Positions 50,639 to 57,766 of a DNA stretch of 64,000 bases are shown piece by piece; the first letter of the stretch is position 1; every line of letters begins with the position of its first letter. The DNA is taken from positions 62,001 through 126,000 of the IMG/VR virus record IMGVR_UViG_3300027710_000011, one strand, 5' to 3'. The stretch comes from a virus. The notes below the pieces were generated by a model. It was not told the origin of the DNA. It worked only from the letters and a program-made list of their open reading frames with translations, and did no database searches. A program made the translations under genes and the position numbers.

Positions 50639-50917
50639 TTAGCACCAAACAATCTTACCGCCTTGTACCCAGTAATGGGACTTGCACGGGAGTTGCTGGT
50701 TTCCGATGGATGGATGCAAGGTAGGTCCCTCAGGACTTTCCATGTACGTCCAACCACGTTCTTTATCGATGGGAGTCACCGTTTCAATACCGCACCCACA
50801 GGCACAGCGATGAATGGCGAGTTCGTACTTCTTGGAAACGTAGAGCTTACCGTCCTGCATCTTCGTGCGTTCCGGCATTGTCACTACTTCTTCAACTGTC
50901 AGCTTTTCAATTGTCAT
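50639..50917 (-). CDS. DUF6527-like protein
   Basis: The 92-residue protein resembles the DUF6527 family. The signs are CACGCGIETVTPIDKERGW and the ending PTLHPSIGNQQLPCKSHYW. Cysteine and histidine positions fit a metal site, typical of the family. The start at 50917 (MTIEKLTVEEVV) has GGAGG upstream. Function is unknown. Confidence 0.75.
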   Translation of the reverse strand: MTIEKLTVEEVVTMPERTKMQDGKLYVSKKYELAIHRCACGCGIETVTPIDKERGWTYMESPEGPTLHPSIGNQQLPCKSHYWVQGGKIVWC

Positions 50918-50924
50918 TGAAACC

Positions 50925-51068
50925 TCCATTCACCAGGACCCGAACAATACTCGTGTGCCCTTAGTCTGACTTATCATGCTGTCAAGCGCAGTGTATTTCA
51001 CCTGCCAGGTTATCCTCACCCGTCTATGAACCTTATCTAGAAAGATTCGCCAGGCCCTGGTGAATGGA
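50925..51068 (-). ncRNA. Candidate structured RNA domain 2
   Basis: A perfect 13-bp outer stem (50925-50937 with 51056-51068) closes a 118-nt loop with no gene. It is only 10 nt from a second closed domain (51079-51246). One arm overlaps the ribosome site of the gene at 50917, so the fold could affect its translation. No known RNA family is recognised. Confidence 0.45.
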
Positions 51069-51078
51069 ACTTCATCTC

Positions 51079-51246
51079 TATATGGCTGCACCTCTAGGTC
51101 GCATCATGGTCTCTGGAGACAGCACTGTGTGCCGAAACGACAACCAAGCGTTACTTCCACAATTAACAAGCATCACCAAATTAACTGGGTTTCTATTCTT
51201 TCGACCTTGCGGGATCGATGGTCCCGCTACCAGATGCACCCATATA
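51079..51246 (-). ncRNA. Candidate structured RNA domain 1
   Basis: Outer pairing of 51079-51090 with 51235-51246 (11 of 12 bp) encloses hairpins at 51109-51120 and 51209-51227 (6 bp). It begins right after the terminator of the gene at 51280, so it is likely a minus-strand RNA. No family is recognised. Confidence 0.45.
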
Positions 51247-51274
51247 AAGACGGTGATTTAAGTTAACCGTCTTC
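51247..51274 (-). terminator. Intrinsic terminator
   Basis: An 8-bp stem AAGACGGT/ACCGTCTT with a 12-base loop lies after the gene at 51280; TTTATATGG follows on the minus strand. Confidence 0.75.
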
Positions 51275-51279
51275 CGCTC

Positions 51280-51507
51280 TTATCTTCCGATGGTTTTAAG
51301 ACGCAGTATCAGAGCTGCTTGTGCGTCCATGCTGGATTCAAGTTCAGAAATAGCGAGTTCCAAATCACTCGGTGGATGTGGCGAGTGAAGTGTTTTCTGA
51401 GCAAGTTCAGAGATTTGTCTCAGCTTAACTATGTTGGCAGAGACAACAGTGTGCTGATCTTGAAGCACCTGTATCTTCTCTTTGAGATCAGGATCGTTAC
51501 TATCCAT
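51280..51507 (-). CDS. Hypothetical coiled-coil protein (75 aa)
   Basis: Wholly helical (EKIQVLQDQHTVVSANIVK; DLELAISELESSMDAQAAL) with a heptad pattern. It may dimerise. No family is recognised. Confidence 0.72.
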   Translation of the reverse strand: MDSNDPDLKEKIQVLQDQHTVVSANIVKLRQISELAQKTLHSPHPPSDLELAISELESSMDAQAALILRLKTIGR

Positions 51508-51535
51508 TATCTATCTCCAATCAAAAAGAATAGAC

Positions 51536-52258
51536 TCAGTAGTTTCCACCACTTAAGAATTTGGAGATTGTCCAATGAGAAACGCCTAGACGTCTGCCTA
51601 TTTCGCGCAAGCTTAGCTCAGTCATGTTCTCGTAGATGTAAGCCTGCATCTCCGGAGTTAACACGCTTTGACTATTTTCTTCACCTATCCTTTTTGGAAT
51701 AAGTCCGCTGCTCGATGCGTGTTGCATATTCTCAAGACCAGTTGACCATTCAAGATTCCTAATAGATGGGTTTTCTTTATTGCCATCCACATGATTGACT
51801 TGTGGTTTATCTTCCGGGTTAGGTATGAAAGCCTTTGCTACACATAAATGTAGTTTCATCGCGTAATTTTTACCCTGACGCCCACCTATTTTTGTTACAT
51901 GCCCAGGATAGCCGTTAAGGGAATTTTCTTTAACGACTTTCATACTACGTTTAGATATCAGATGGCCTTCGCTGCTTATCATGAAATATTCAGACGTAGG
52001 ACCAGGAACATCTTTAACCTGTATTTCTAACCTAGGATGTGGGATGCCGCTTTTCAAAACCACAGGTCCAGCAGGCGTCATGAGGCCAGTTTCACCAGGC
52101 TGTAAGGATCTACCAATGCTTGTTTCAACTTGATATTGGCGAAACGATTTTAATACCTTTGTAACGTCACCATTTTCAAATGTTGTTGTAATTAATGCAT
52201 AGCTGAATCCGTCGTCATTAACTTCTTCAACAACTACAGATTTGACATTGTGTTCCAT
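51536..52258 (-). CDS. HNH homing endonuclease with HTH tail
   Basis: The 240-residue protein matches free-standing HNH homing endonucleases. A NUMOD4-like region (EYFMISSEGHLISKRSMK) precedes the HNH core (KPQVNHVDGNKENPSIRNLE, then GLENMQHA). A C-terminal helix-turn-helix follows (LSLREIGRRLGVSHWTISKF). Such enzymes cut intronless or marker-lacking DNA and spread by copying. It lies next to tRNAs with odd insertions. Confidence 0.88.
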   Translation of the reverse strand: MEHNVKSVVVEEVNDDGFSYALITTTFENGDVTKVLKSFRQYQVETSIGRSLQPGETGLMTPAGPVVLKSGIPHPRLEIQVKDVPGPTSEYFMISSEGHLISKRSMKVVKENSLNGYPGHVTKIGGRQGKNYAMKLHLCVAKAFIPNPEDKPQVNHVDGNKENPSIRNLEWSTGLENMQHASSSGLIPKRIGEENSQSVLTPEMQAYIYENMTELSLREIGRRLGVSHWTISKFLSGGNY

Positions 52259-52280
52259 AACACCTCCAAAAATAACGGCA

Positions 52281-52306
52281 TAAAGAGAGGTTTTACCCTC
52301 TCTTTA
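52281..52306 (-). terminator. Intrinsic terminator of the tRNA transcript
   Basis: A 10-bp stem TAAAGAGAGG/CCTCTCTTTA lies 12 nt beyond the tRNA-Asn 3' end. Confidence 0.82.
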
Positions 52307-52317
52307 TGCACTCAAGG

Positions 52318-52393
52318 CTCCGCATTAGAGAATCGAACTCTACTAACCAGTGATTAACAGTCACGCCCATGCACCTTGCTCGGGTTTTGCGGA
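52318..52393 (-). tRNA. tRNA-Asn (anticodon GTT), unusual D arm
   Basis: On the minus strand the T-arm (TAGAG TTCGATT CTCTA) and anticodon loop CTGTTAA are clear. The 5' arm TCCGCAA pairs with ATGCGGA in six of seven positions. The D arm is a short CCC/GGG stem with a 13-nt loop, which is unusual. CCA is not encoded (GCC then TTG follow). A complete tRNA-Asn of 76 nt fits, but folding is by eye. Confidence 0.7.
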
Positions 52394-52436
52394 ATCGTTC
52401 TTTACCCAATAGCTCTACCAACTGAGCTATCAGGGA
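52394..52436 (-). pseudogene. Orphan tRNA 5' half
   Basis: A minus-strand sequence with a TCCCTGA arm and a perfect D-arm GCTCAGTTGGTAGAGC (52412-52427) is followed by no T-arm before tRNA-Asn begins. It looks like a tRNA cut short by recombination, or the outer half of an interrupted tRNA. Confidence 0.5.
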
Positions 52437-52447
52437 ATTGTTCTGTG

Positions 52448-52554
52448 TGGCGCTACTTGGAATCGAACCAAGCACCTGCCTTTCTGTCGTAGCTAACGCA
52501 GCAGCGTAATCGCAGGGACAGATCGGTTGCTCTAGCCATCTGAGCTATAGCGCC
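52448..52554 (-). tRNA. tRNA-like gene with about 31 extra bases
   Basis: On the minus strand a perfect 7-bp acceptor (GGCGCTA/TAGCGCC), a D-arm (GCTCAGATGGCTAGAGC) and a T-arm (CTTGG TTCGATT CCAAG) are present. The stretch between D- and T-arms is 55 nt, against about 22 in a normal tRNA and too long even for a class II arm. It holds nested hairpins (TCTGTC/GACAGA, ACGC/GCGT). It may contain a small intron or be broken. I cannot assign an anticodon. Confidence 0.55.
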
Positions 52555-52566
52555 TAAACTGGGGAC

Positions 52567-52640
52567 ATAATGGAGCAAGAACCTGTGGAGTCAACGACTT
52601 TTCAGCTATTGACTTGATCCACGGGTCCTCGCTACATTAT
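52567..52640 (-). ncRNA. Candidate rod-like hairpin RNA
   Basis: A near-perfect long hairpin: 52567-52572 with 52635-52640, 52575-52583 with 52624-52632, 52585-52588 with 52619-52622, and 52589-52594 with 52609-52614. Two pairs are G-U only if the minus strand is transcribed, which supports that strand. It lies 12 nt ahead of the first tRNA-like gene, so it may be cut from the same precursor. No family is recognised. Confidence 0.5.
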
Positions 52641-52661
52641 TAGTGCTTAGCTAGTAAATTT

Positions 52662-53090
52662 CTACTGACCACCACTTTGTTTTCCATCACCATAAACCTC
52701 TTCGAACAGCACGATGATGTACGCTGCGCCCTTAACGCCTATTTGAAATATTGCCCAGCCCAAGAAAAACAACGGGATGAGCATGTTCAGAACAGGAATG
52801 AATCCCCACGTCATGACGACCTTACGAGCTAGTAAGATTTGCGGCGTCACGCTGGTGTGAGGATACGTCCGGATGTGAATATACATCATAATCATGACCA
52901 TCGCAAGGACGGCCACGTAGACCAGGTAAGCTCCTTCGAGCAAAACACTTGGTCCCAGACGCGTATAGATGACCACGCAGAGATTGACGAAGCTTCGTCC
53001 AACCACGAACGTCCACCAAGTAGCTATTGCCATCAAGCCATAGACCAGTAGCGCCTTCCAGAACTTGTTAAACGCTTCTTTTGGTTTCAT
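52662..53090 (-). CDS. Membrane protein (142 aa)
   Basis: Three or four hydrophobic helices are visible: LLVYGLMAIATWWTFVVG, the stretch LEGAYLVYVAVLAMVMIMM and VLNMLIPLFFLGWAIFQIG. Two or more loops are charged. It resembles the small membrane protein at 6080. Function is unknown. Confidence 0.75.
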   Translation of the reverse strand: MKPKEAFNKFWKALLVYGLMAIATWWTFVVGRSFVNLCVVIYTRLGPSVLLEGAYLVYVAVLAMVMIMMYIHIRTYPHTSVTPQILLARKVVMTWGFIPVLNMLIPLFFLGWAIFQIGVKGAAYIIVLFEEVYGDGKQSGGQ

Positions 53091-53102
53091 ACAGATCCTT
53101 TC

Positions 53103-53723
53103 TTAGAATTTGTCAAGCTTGGCGATTGCGTACGTCCATTTCTTGTCCCGCAAATCTTCATCACCATGGCACGCCATTGCCTTGTAAGTGGTGAACATAT
53201 GGGAAGCAATGCCTTCCATATCGCGATTAGGCCATTGCGAAGGAATCATCATCGCTGTTTTCATGGTCTCGTCGCCGCAATTAATGACAAGAACATGAGT
53301 GACAACGTCAGAGATGGGATCGAGCTTGAGTTTATTGCGGATCACGCTAGCGTGCTCGAAACTGTAGCTGTACCAGTCTTCTTTCAGCGCATTGAGATAG
53401 CGTTCGGACAACGTCTTCACCGTGAGATCATGATTCATCCAGTGGGCATCGGATTGAATCATGAGCCGTAAGTGCTCGATCTGACGTGTCTTGTTCCAGT
53501 AGCGACGTTTTTCCCAATGCTTAAAGCGCTCACCCAATCCACCGTTGGTCCAAGCGTAGTTGATTTCAAACCACGTGCTGTCCACACCAAAGTAGATCAG
53601 AGCCAGTGCCAGCATTCCTGCTACCGGGTTCTTATCGGTTACCGCAAAGTACACACAGATTGCAGCCACCGCCAGCATGATGATGCCTGCAATCCCGATA
53701 CCAGAGAAGATTCTTTTCTTCAC
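53103..53723 (-). CDS. Membrane-anchored protein (206 aa)
   Basis: An N-terminal hydrophobic segment (GIGIAGIIMLAVAAICVYFA) and possibly a second (MLALALIYFGVDSTWFEI) are followed by a soluble, charged domain (RFKHWEKRRYWNKTRQIEH). It is 12 nt from the previous gene. No family is recognised. Confidence 0.75.
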   Translation of the reverse strand: MKKRIFSGIGIAGIIMLAVAAICVYFAVTDKNPVAGMLALALIYFGVDSTWFEINYAWTNGGLGERFKHWEKRRYWNKTRQIEHLRLMIQSDAHWMNHDLTVKTLSERYLNALKEDWYSYSFEHASVIRNKLKLDPISDVVTHVLVINCGDETMKTAMMIPSQWPNRDMEGIASHMFTTYKAMACHGDEDLRDKKWTYAIAKLDKF

Positions 53724-53725
53724 GA

Positions 53726-54535
53726 TCAGTCCTTCATGTCGACGATGTCAAAAGTAATGATGTTCAGGCTACCAGGCTGAGGCTGGAGCTTGCCGTCAAC
53801 GCTTTCCAATTGCAGCATTGCTCGCATGCGGAACTCAGGTTTCTTACCTGCTTTTATCTGACCAACCAAGGCGCCGCCAAAAGCGCCGGTCGGTACGACT
53901 TTCCCGCGAACCACACCTTCGTTGTCAATCCACACCTGACTGATCTCGTGACTAACGTATTGCTCGTCAATCCGAGTGAGGCGGTTGGTGATGACGTTTT
54001 CCAGCGCCGAGGCTTTATCCTCGGGTTTGCCGAACTCGCCTTTCAGCGCTCCGGCGTTAATTCGAGGCTGGACGGAGAACAAGGCCTTTGCAACTTCTAT
54101 GCGAGGATAGTAGCGATTGGAATTTTCGTACCAGTAGTCTGCACGGTGCAGTTCCACATTGTTCAAATGCTGAGCGAGAAATGTCGCGTCCTTAATCTCG
54201 CGTTTGAGCTCGCCATCCACAAGCCGAAGTTCTTCGTACGTGTACACACCCGAATCTCGCGGATCAGGCGATCTGTAAATACGAACCATCGGCTCACTGT
54301 TATCCGCCACGATGTCGTCAAGAACGATGCGTGACAGAGCCGTATCGCCTTCTCCCGTGACAACTGCTTTAGGAAACTCATCAAACACCCGTTTGAGAGC
54401 CTTAGAAACCGTATCGTAACCGACGAACAACGGATGGACGTTTCCGTTGATCAACACACGGACAGTGTTTGCTTCGGTAACGTACAGGCTCAAACGGACG
54501 TCAAGGTAGCCGTCGCTATTTGCTTCGATCTTCAT
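53726..54535 (-). CDS. Prohead-protease-like protein, possibly inactive
   Basis: The second half of this 269-residue protein lines up with T4 gp21-type prohead proteases. The pattern includes NRYYPRIEVAKAL, then a GALKGEFGKPE turn, then YVSHEISQVWIDNEGVVRGK with the expected catalytic His, and IKAGKKPEFRMRAML. The usual serine (in S-x-R) appears replaced, so catalysis is doubtful. The first half is beta-rich and different. The known sites A-x-E in the head proteins at 25339 and 27110 need a protease; this gene may be an inactive relative. Confidence in the fold is moderate. Confidence 0.55.
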   Translation of the reverse strand: MKIEANSDGYLDVRLSLYVTEANTVRVLINGNVHPLFVGYDTVSKALKRVFDEFPKAVVTGEGDTALSRIVLDDIVADNSEPMVRIYRSPDPRDSGVYTYEELRLVDGELKREIKDATFLAQHLNNVELHRADYWYENSNRYYPRIEVAKALFSVQPRINAGALKGEFGKPEDKASALENVITNRLTRIDEQYVSHEISQVWIDNEGVVRGKVVPTGAFGGALVGQIKAGKKPEFRMRAMLQLESVDGKLQPQPGSLNIITFDIVDMKD

Positions 54536-54565
54536 TATGTTTCTCCTGTTTATACAAAAAAGAAA

Positions 54566-54583
54566 AGGAGGCCGAAGCCTCCT
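54566..54583 (-). terminator. Intrinsic terminator
   Basis: A 7-bp stem AGGAGGC/GCCTCCT with a short loop, followed on the minus strand by a T-rich stretch. Confidence 0.8.
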
Positions 54584-54613
54584 CTTATTCCGTCAGTTCT
54601 TTCATTGCTCGCC

Positions 54614-54976
54614 TCAGGTTGCCAAAAGCGAAGGAAGGTTTAGCTCGATGGGACGACGCATCGCTGCGCGAGCAGATGCCCACAGCAGACAAACGATGAC
54701 CACATCATCGCTTTGGAACTGCTCTTTGGCTGCGATAAGAATGTCCATCACCGCGACAGCGGCTTCGTAGTTCTTACCTAGACCTCGAGCGTATTCTCGT
54801 GTTTTCACCATCTGGTCCGGAGGTGCCTGCAAAGCAGACATCAGCAGGAACACTACTTCGCTCTTCATGGCAATCGACGACATGTACAGCTGCTTGTTAG
54901 CGCTGCTCACCGACATTTCTTTTCCATTGACGGTAAAGATACGACGGTCGTCGTCTGTGAAACGTTCTTCTGCCAC
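54614..54976 (-). CDS. Hypothetical helical protein (120 aa)
   Basis: Helical with hydrophobic stretches (SSIAMKSEVVFLLMSALQA; AVAVMDILIAAKEQFQSDD). It sits 3 nt after the binding-protein gene. No family is recognised. Confidence 0.72.
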   Translation of the reverse strand: MAEERFTDDDRRIFTVNGKEMSVSSANKQLYMSSIAMKSEVVFLLMSALQAPPDQMVKTREYARGLGKNYEAAVAVMDILIAAKEQFQSDDVVIVCLLWASARAAMRRPIELNLPSLLAT

Positions 54977-54979
54977 GAC

Positions 54980-55948
54980 TTACTTCTTCTTGGGAGTGGG
55001 CGAAGCGGCTTGAGCATTGGGCAGCTCGTACCAAAAGCGCGGATCACCACGGTCTTCGGAGTTCACATCTTGCCAGGCAGGATGTGTGCCATCAGCGTCT
55101 TGGATCTTGGGCAACTGCTTGTAGAAGCAAGCGCGCAGAGCAGCCAGCTTTGCCAGTTGCTCAGGATCACGGAAAACACGAGTGACAAACAAAGCACGCG
55201 ATGCCAGTGTGTCGACAGCACGACCACCGTTCAGGTTTGCGTATTCCACCTTGACAGCAGAGTACACGCCTTGGGTGTCGGAGTTGCCGCGCAGAGGGAT
55301 CAGTTTGAAGTTGCCCTTGACGGCCTTGACAGCGTCGGATTGCAAACCAGCAGAGATCAACACGCCGTCAACCTTACCGGCAGTCAGAGCCGCCAGAAGG
55401 AGACTGGTGCTTTCATAGCTGTCATCGATCTTCCACTGATACTTCATCATGTCGCTCAGAATGCGAGCGGTCACAGCAGAACCACCCACAGCGCCGATGG
55501 TGCGGTTCTTGAAGTCTTCAGCGTTGTTGTAAGCAACATCAGCGCCACCCAGCTTGGTAAAGCCCAGGTTGACGCCGCCTTCCTTCTTCACGTCAGCACG
55601 TGCGATCAGGTGAGCCGCTTCGTTGTGCAGCGTGAACAGCGTCTTCAGGTTCGACACCGAACTGGCGTTGTCGAAACGCGCAGCAGCCATCACGTCAAAC
55701 GGGATCAGCGCGGCCTTCACGCTATTGCCCTTGATCGACGCCAGGTTGGCCGTGCCGCCCTTGGACTGGACTTCTTCGAGCTTCATATTGTCGTCGCTGC
55801 AACGCTCGCTCAAGGTGCCGAGCATGTTGGAGTACACGCTGCCATTCTTGGCACCGCCACCACCGCCGACCTTGAAGACTTCTTGCGCTTGGATAGACAC
55901 GGACAGCATGAGAGCTGCGACCATCAGAAACAGACGATTCGTTTTCAC
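54980..55948 (-). CDS. Periplasmic solute-binding protein (TAXI-like)
   Basis: The 322-residue protein has a Sec signal (MKTNRLFLMVAALMLSVSIQ, cut after QAQ). The mature part resembles TAXI-type TRAP solute receptors: VGGGGGAKNGSVYSN near the start, a conserved LASIKGNSVKAALIPFDV, and VGGSAVTARILSDMM. These bind small molecules between two lobes in the periplasm and normally pair with a membrane transporter, which is not seen here. A phage could use it to bind host nutrients or a signal. It is an unusual cargo. Confidence 0.78.
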   Translation of the reverse strand: MKTNRLFLMVAALMLSVSIQAQEVFKVGGGGGAKNGSVYSNMLGTLSERCSDDNMKLEEVQSKGGTANLASIKGNSVKAALIPFDVMAAARFDNASSVSNLKTLFTLHNEAAHLIARADVKKEGGVNLGFTKLGGADVAYNNAEDFKNRTIGAVGGSAVTARILSDMMKYQWKIDDSYESTSLLLAALTAGKVDGVLISAGLQSDAVKAVKGNFKLIPLRGNSDTQGVYSAVKVEYANLNGGRAVDTLASRALFVTRVFRDPEQLAKLAALRACFYKQLPKIQDADGTHPAWQDVNSEDRGDPRFWYELPNAQAASPTPKKK

Positions 55949-55988
55949 AGATGTTTTCCTTTATAAGGTTTGGTTGAGGTTGTACTTC

Positions 55989-56132
55989 TTACTTGCCCAT
56001 GCCGCTGTAGCCGCCGCTGGTTTGTTCAGCAGGCACAGCGGTCTCGGCATCCGCGCCGCTTGTGAGCAAATAGTTCATGCCGACGAGGAAAGCGACCAAG
56101 GCAAGGCCGCCGAGGATGTAGTACTTCTTCAT
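55989..56132 (-). CDS. Small membrane or lipoprotein-like peptide (47 aa)
   Basis: MKKYYILGGLALVAFLVGMN forms a signal or membrane segment, then a short soluble tail (TSGADAETAVPAEQTSGGYS). It overlaps the upstream gene by 4 nt. Function is unknown. Confidence 0.65.
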   Translation of the reverse strand: MKKYYILGGLALVAFLVGMNYLLTSGADAETAVPAEQTSGGYSGMGK

Positions 56133-56947
56133 TGCTTGACCTGCTCTTTCTGGGTGACAGGGATTTCAAGGGTTTCGGTGGGAGACATCGTGATCTGATG
56201 CATCGTCACGCCGGAGATGGCCGCTTTTGTGCGGCTGTTATACAGGCTCTGCTCAATCTGAGCACGACGGCGTGCAACCGATTCGCGCACGGCAGTGAGC
56301 GACGCGTCGTTGCGGATGCGATCCGTGAATTCCTTGCGCTGAATGCCAGCCATCTTGGAGTTGAGAGAATCGCGTTTGAGACCCAAGTTCCAGTCAGTCT
56401 CCAGCGCGGTGATCAGACGTTCCCAGCGAGTCTGTTCGACCTTCCACAAGGAGATCTCGGAGCGTTGCAGTTCCAAGTCTTCGCGCATCATAGCGACTTC
56501 AGCTTTGCGATCAGCATAGCTTTCAGCAGTCATGTTGTTGATGCCGGCATTGACTTCAGCCTCGTACTGATGGATGCCAGTGTTCCAATCAGCAACGGCG
56601 TCTTCGGCCGCTTTGATGCGAACGTCTTCTTTGTTCCACAACGCCCACTGGGTTTGGATGGGATTGTCCGCTGCGATCTTTTGGATCAGAGCGATCTGCT
56701 TGACTTCCAGCCAGTTCCAGAAAGGACGCGCGCCGAAGAACGGGATGGCCGCCATTACGCTTGCCAAGATCAGACCGCCCAGACCCATGGTAGCACCCCA
56801 CATGGCCCAGGCGATCCAGTAGCCACCGCCACCCAACACAAAGGCACCGATCAAGCCGGTAACGATCATGTTGCGTTTCATCTTGTCTTTGAGACGAGTT
56901 GTCATCTCTTCGACGTCAAAACCCTTTTGCTTTTCAGACATTTTCAA
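56129..56947 (-). CDS. Membrane protein with coiled coil (272 aa)
   Basis: Two hydrophobic helices (residues about 30-48, MIVTGLIGAFVLGGGGYWI; about 52-70, TMGLGGLILASVMAAIPFF) are followed by a long helical region (IRIKAAEDAVADWNTGIHQY; SEISLWKVEQTRWERLI; TAVRESVARRRAQIEQSLYN). The cytoplasmic coil may tether other factors. The neighbour products at 54980 and 55989 are also envelope-linked. No family is recognised. Confidence 0.75.
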   Translation of the reverse strand: MKMSEKQKGFDVEEMTTRLKDKMKRNMIVTGLIGAFVLGGGGYWIAWAMWGATMGLGGLILASVMAAIPFFGARPFWNWLEVKQIALIQKIAADNPIQTQWALWNKEDVRIKAAEDAVADWNTGIHQYEAEVNAGINNMTAESYADRKAEVAMMREDLELQRSEISLWKVEQTRWERLITALETDWNLGLKRDSLNSKMAGIQRKEFTDRIRNDASLTAVRESVARRRAQIEQSLYNSRTKAAISGVTMHQITMSPTETLEIPVTQKEQVKQ

Positions 56948-57013
56948 TTGCCCTATTGGTTGATTAACTCAAAAGAAGTAGGTGTTCTAGGAAATTTTGG
57001 CAGTGTTTAATTC

Positions 57014-57748
57014 TTAGGTGACCGTGAAGGTGCCATGAACATACAGTGCCACTACGGAGATACTGGAGATCTCGTCATCTGTTCCAAACATTTCACTCAA
57101 CTTAAACAAGTGAGAAGTATGGACTATGTTTGCGAACTCCGCGCTAAACACGCCGGCGCTTGGCTGAAATCCTAAGAACGCCGATAACAAGAAATACTTG
57201 TCACGGAACTTGAATGTTTTATCGAAATGAGGTCCTTGTTTTTCTTGGTCAACACCGACCAAGAAAACCTTTCCGACTTCATCACCACTCAAGCGCGCCG
57301 TGAATTGAATCTTCCTACCTTGTTTGGTAAGCAGTTCCAACTCAATGGCGTTTACACAAATATCTTCGTTGTAGTTGATGGTGCCGACGACATTGTGATG
57401 TGGCGCCAACTTCTTGTGATCGAAGACGATAGTGTTTGGAGGTTCACCAGAGACGTCCAGCTTGTACTCGTAATTACGAATGGTTGAAGAACCCAGCTCG
57501 ATCACGTTCGATGTTGCGGGTTCAACTTCTTGCGCCTGGCCGGAGAGGCGCGACACTTCAGCTTGGAACTCGTCGAGGACTTTTGTCAGGCAAGTTTTGT
57601 CGCCTGTCAAGTCTTCGACTGTCGAGCCGCTCAGCGCAAGGATTTCACGAAGGGCTGGACCGCCGCTCACGACTGCTTGCAGCAGCTCAAACAGAGGCTT
57701 GTAGCTGAGCGTGACTTTGACGTCATCGATCTTTTCTGTTTCACTCAT
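57014..57748 (-). CDS. Hypothetical protein (244 aa)
   Basis: The first 75 residues are helical (FELLQAVVSGGPALREIL). The rest is beta-rich (NTIVFDHKKLAPHHNVVGTI; FLLSAFLGFQPSAGVF), ending in a beta hairpin. It may be a small virion or enzyme domain. No family is recognised. Confidence 0.75.
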   Translation of the reverse strand: MSETEKIDDVKVTLSYKPLFELLQAVVSGGPALREILALSGSTVEDLTGDKTCLTKVLDEFQAEVSRLSGQAQEVEPATSNVIELGSSTIRNYEYKLDVSGEPPNTIVFDHKKLAPHHNVVGTINYNEDICVNAIELELLTKQGRKIQFTARLSGDEVGKVFLVGVDQEKQGPHFDKTFKFRDKYFLLSAFLGFQPSAGVFSAEFANIVHTSHLFKLSEMFGTDDEISSISVVALYVHGTFTVT

Positions 57749-57766
57749 TTTCTTTTGCTCCTGAAC

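Noticed and set aside
51060-51266. Two short plus-strand frames of 65-68 codons
   Set aside because: They overlap the paired arms of the structured RNA region and have no ribosome site.
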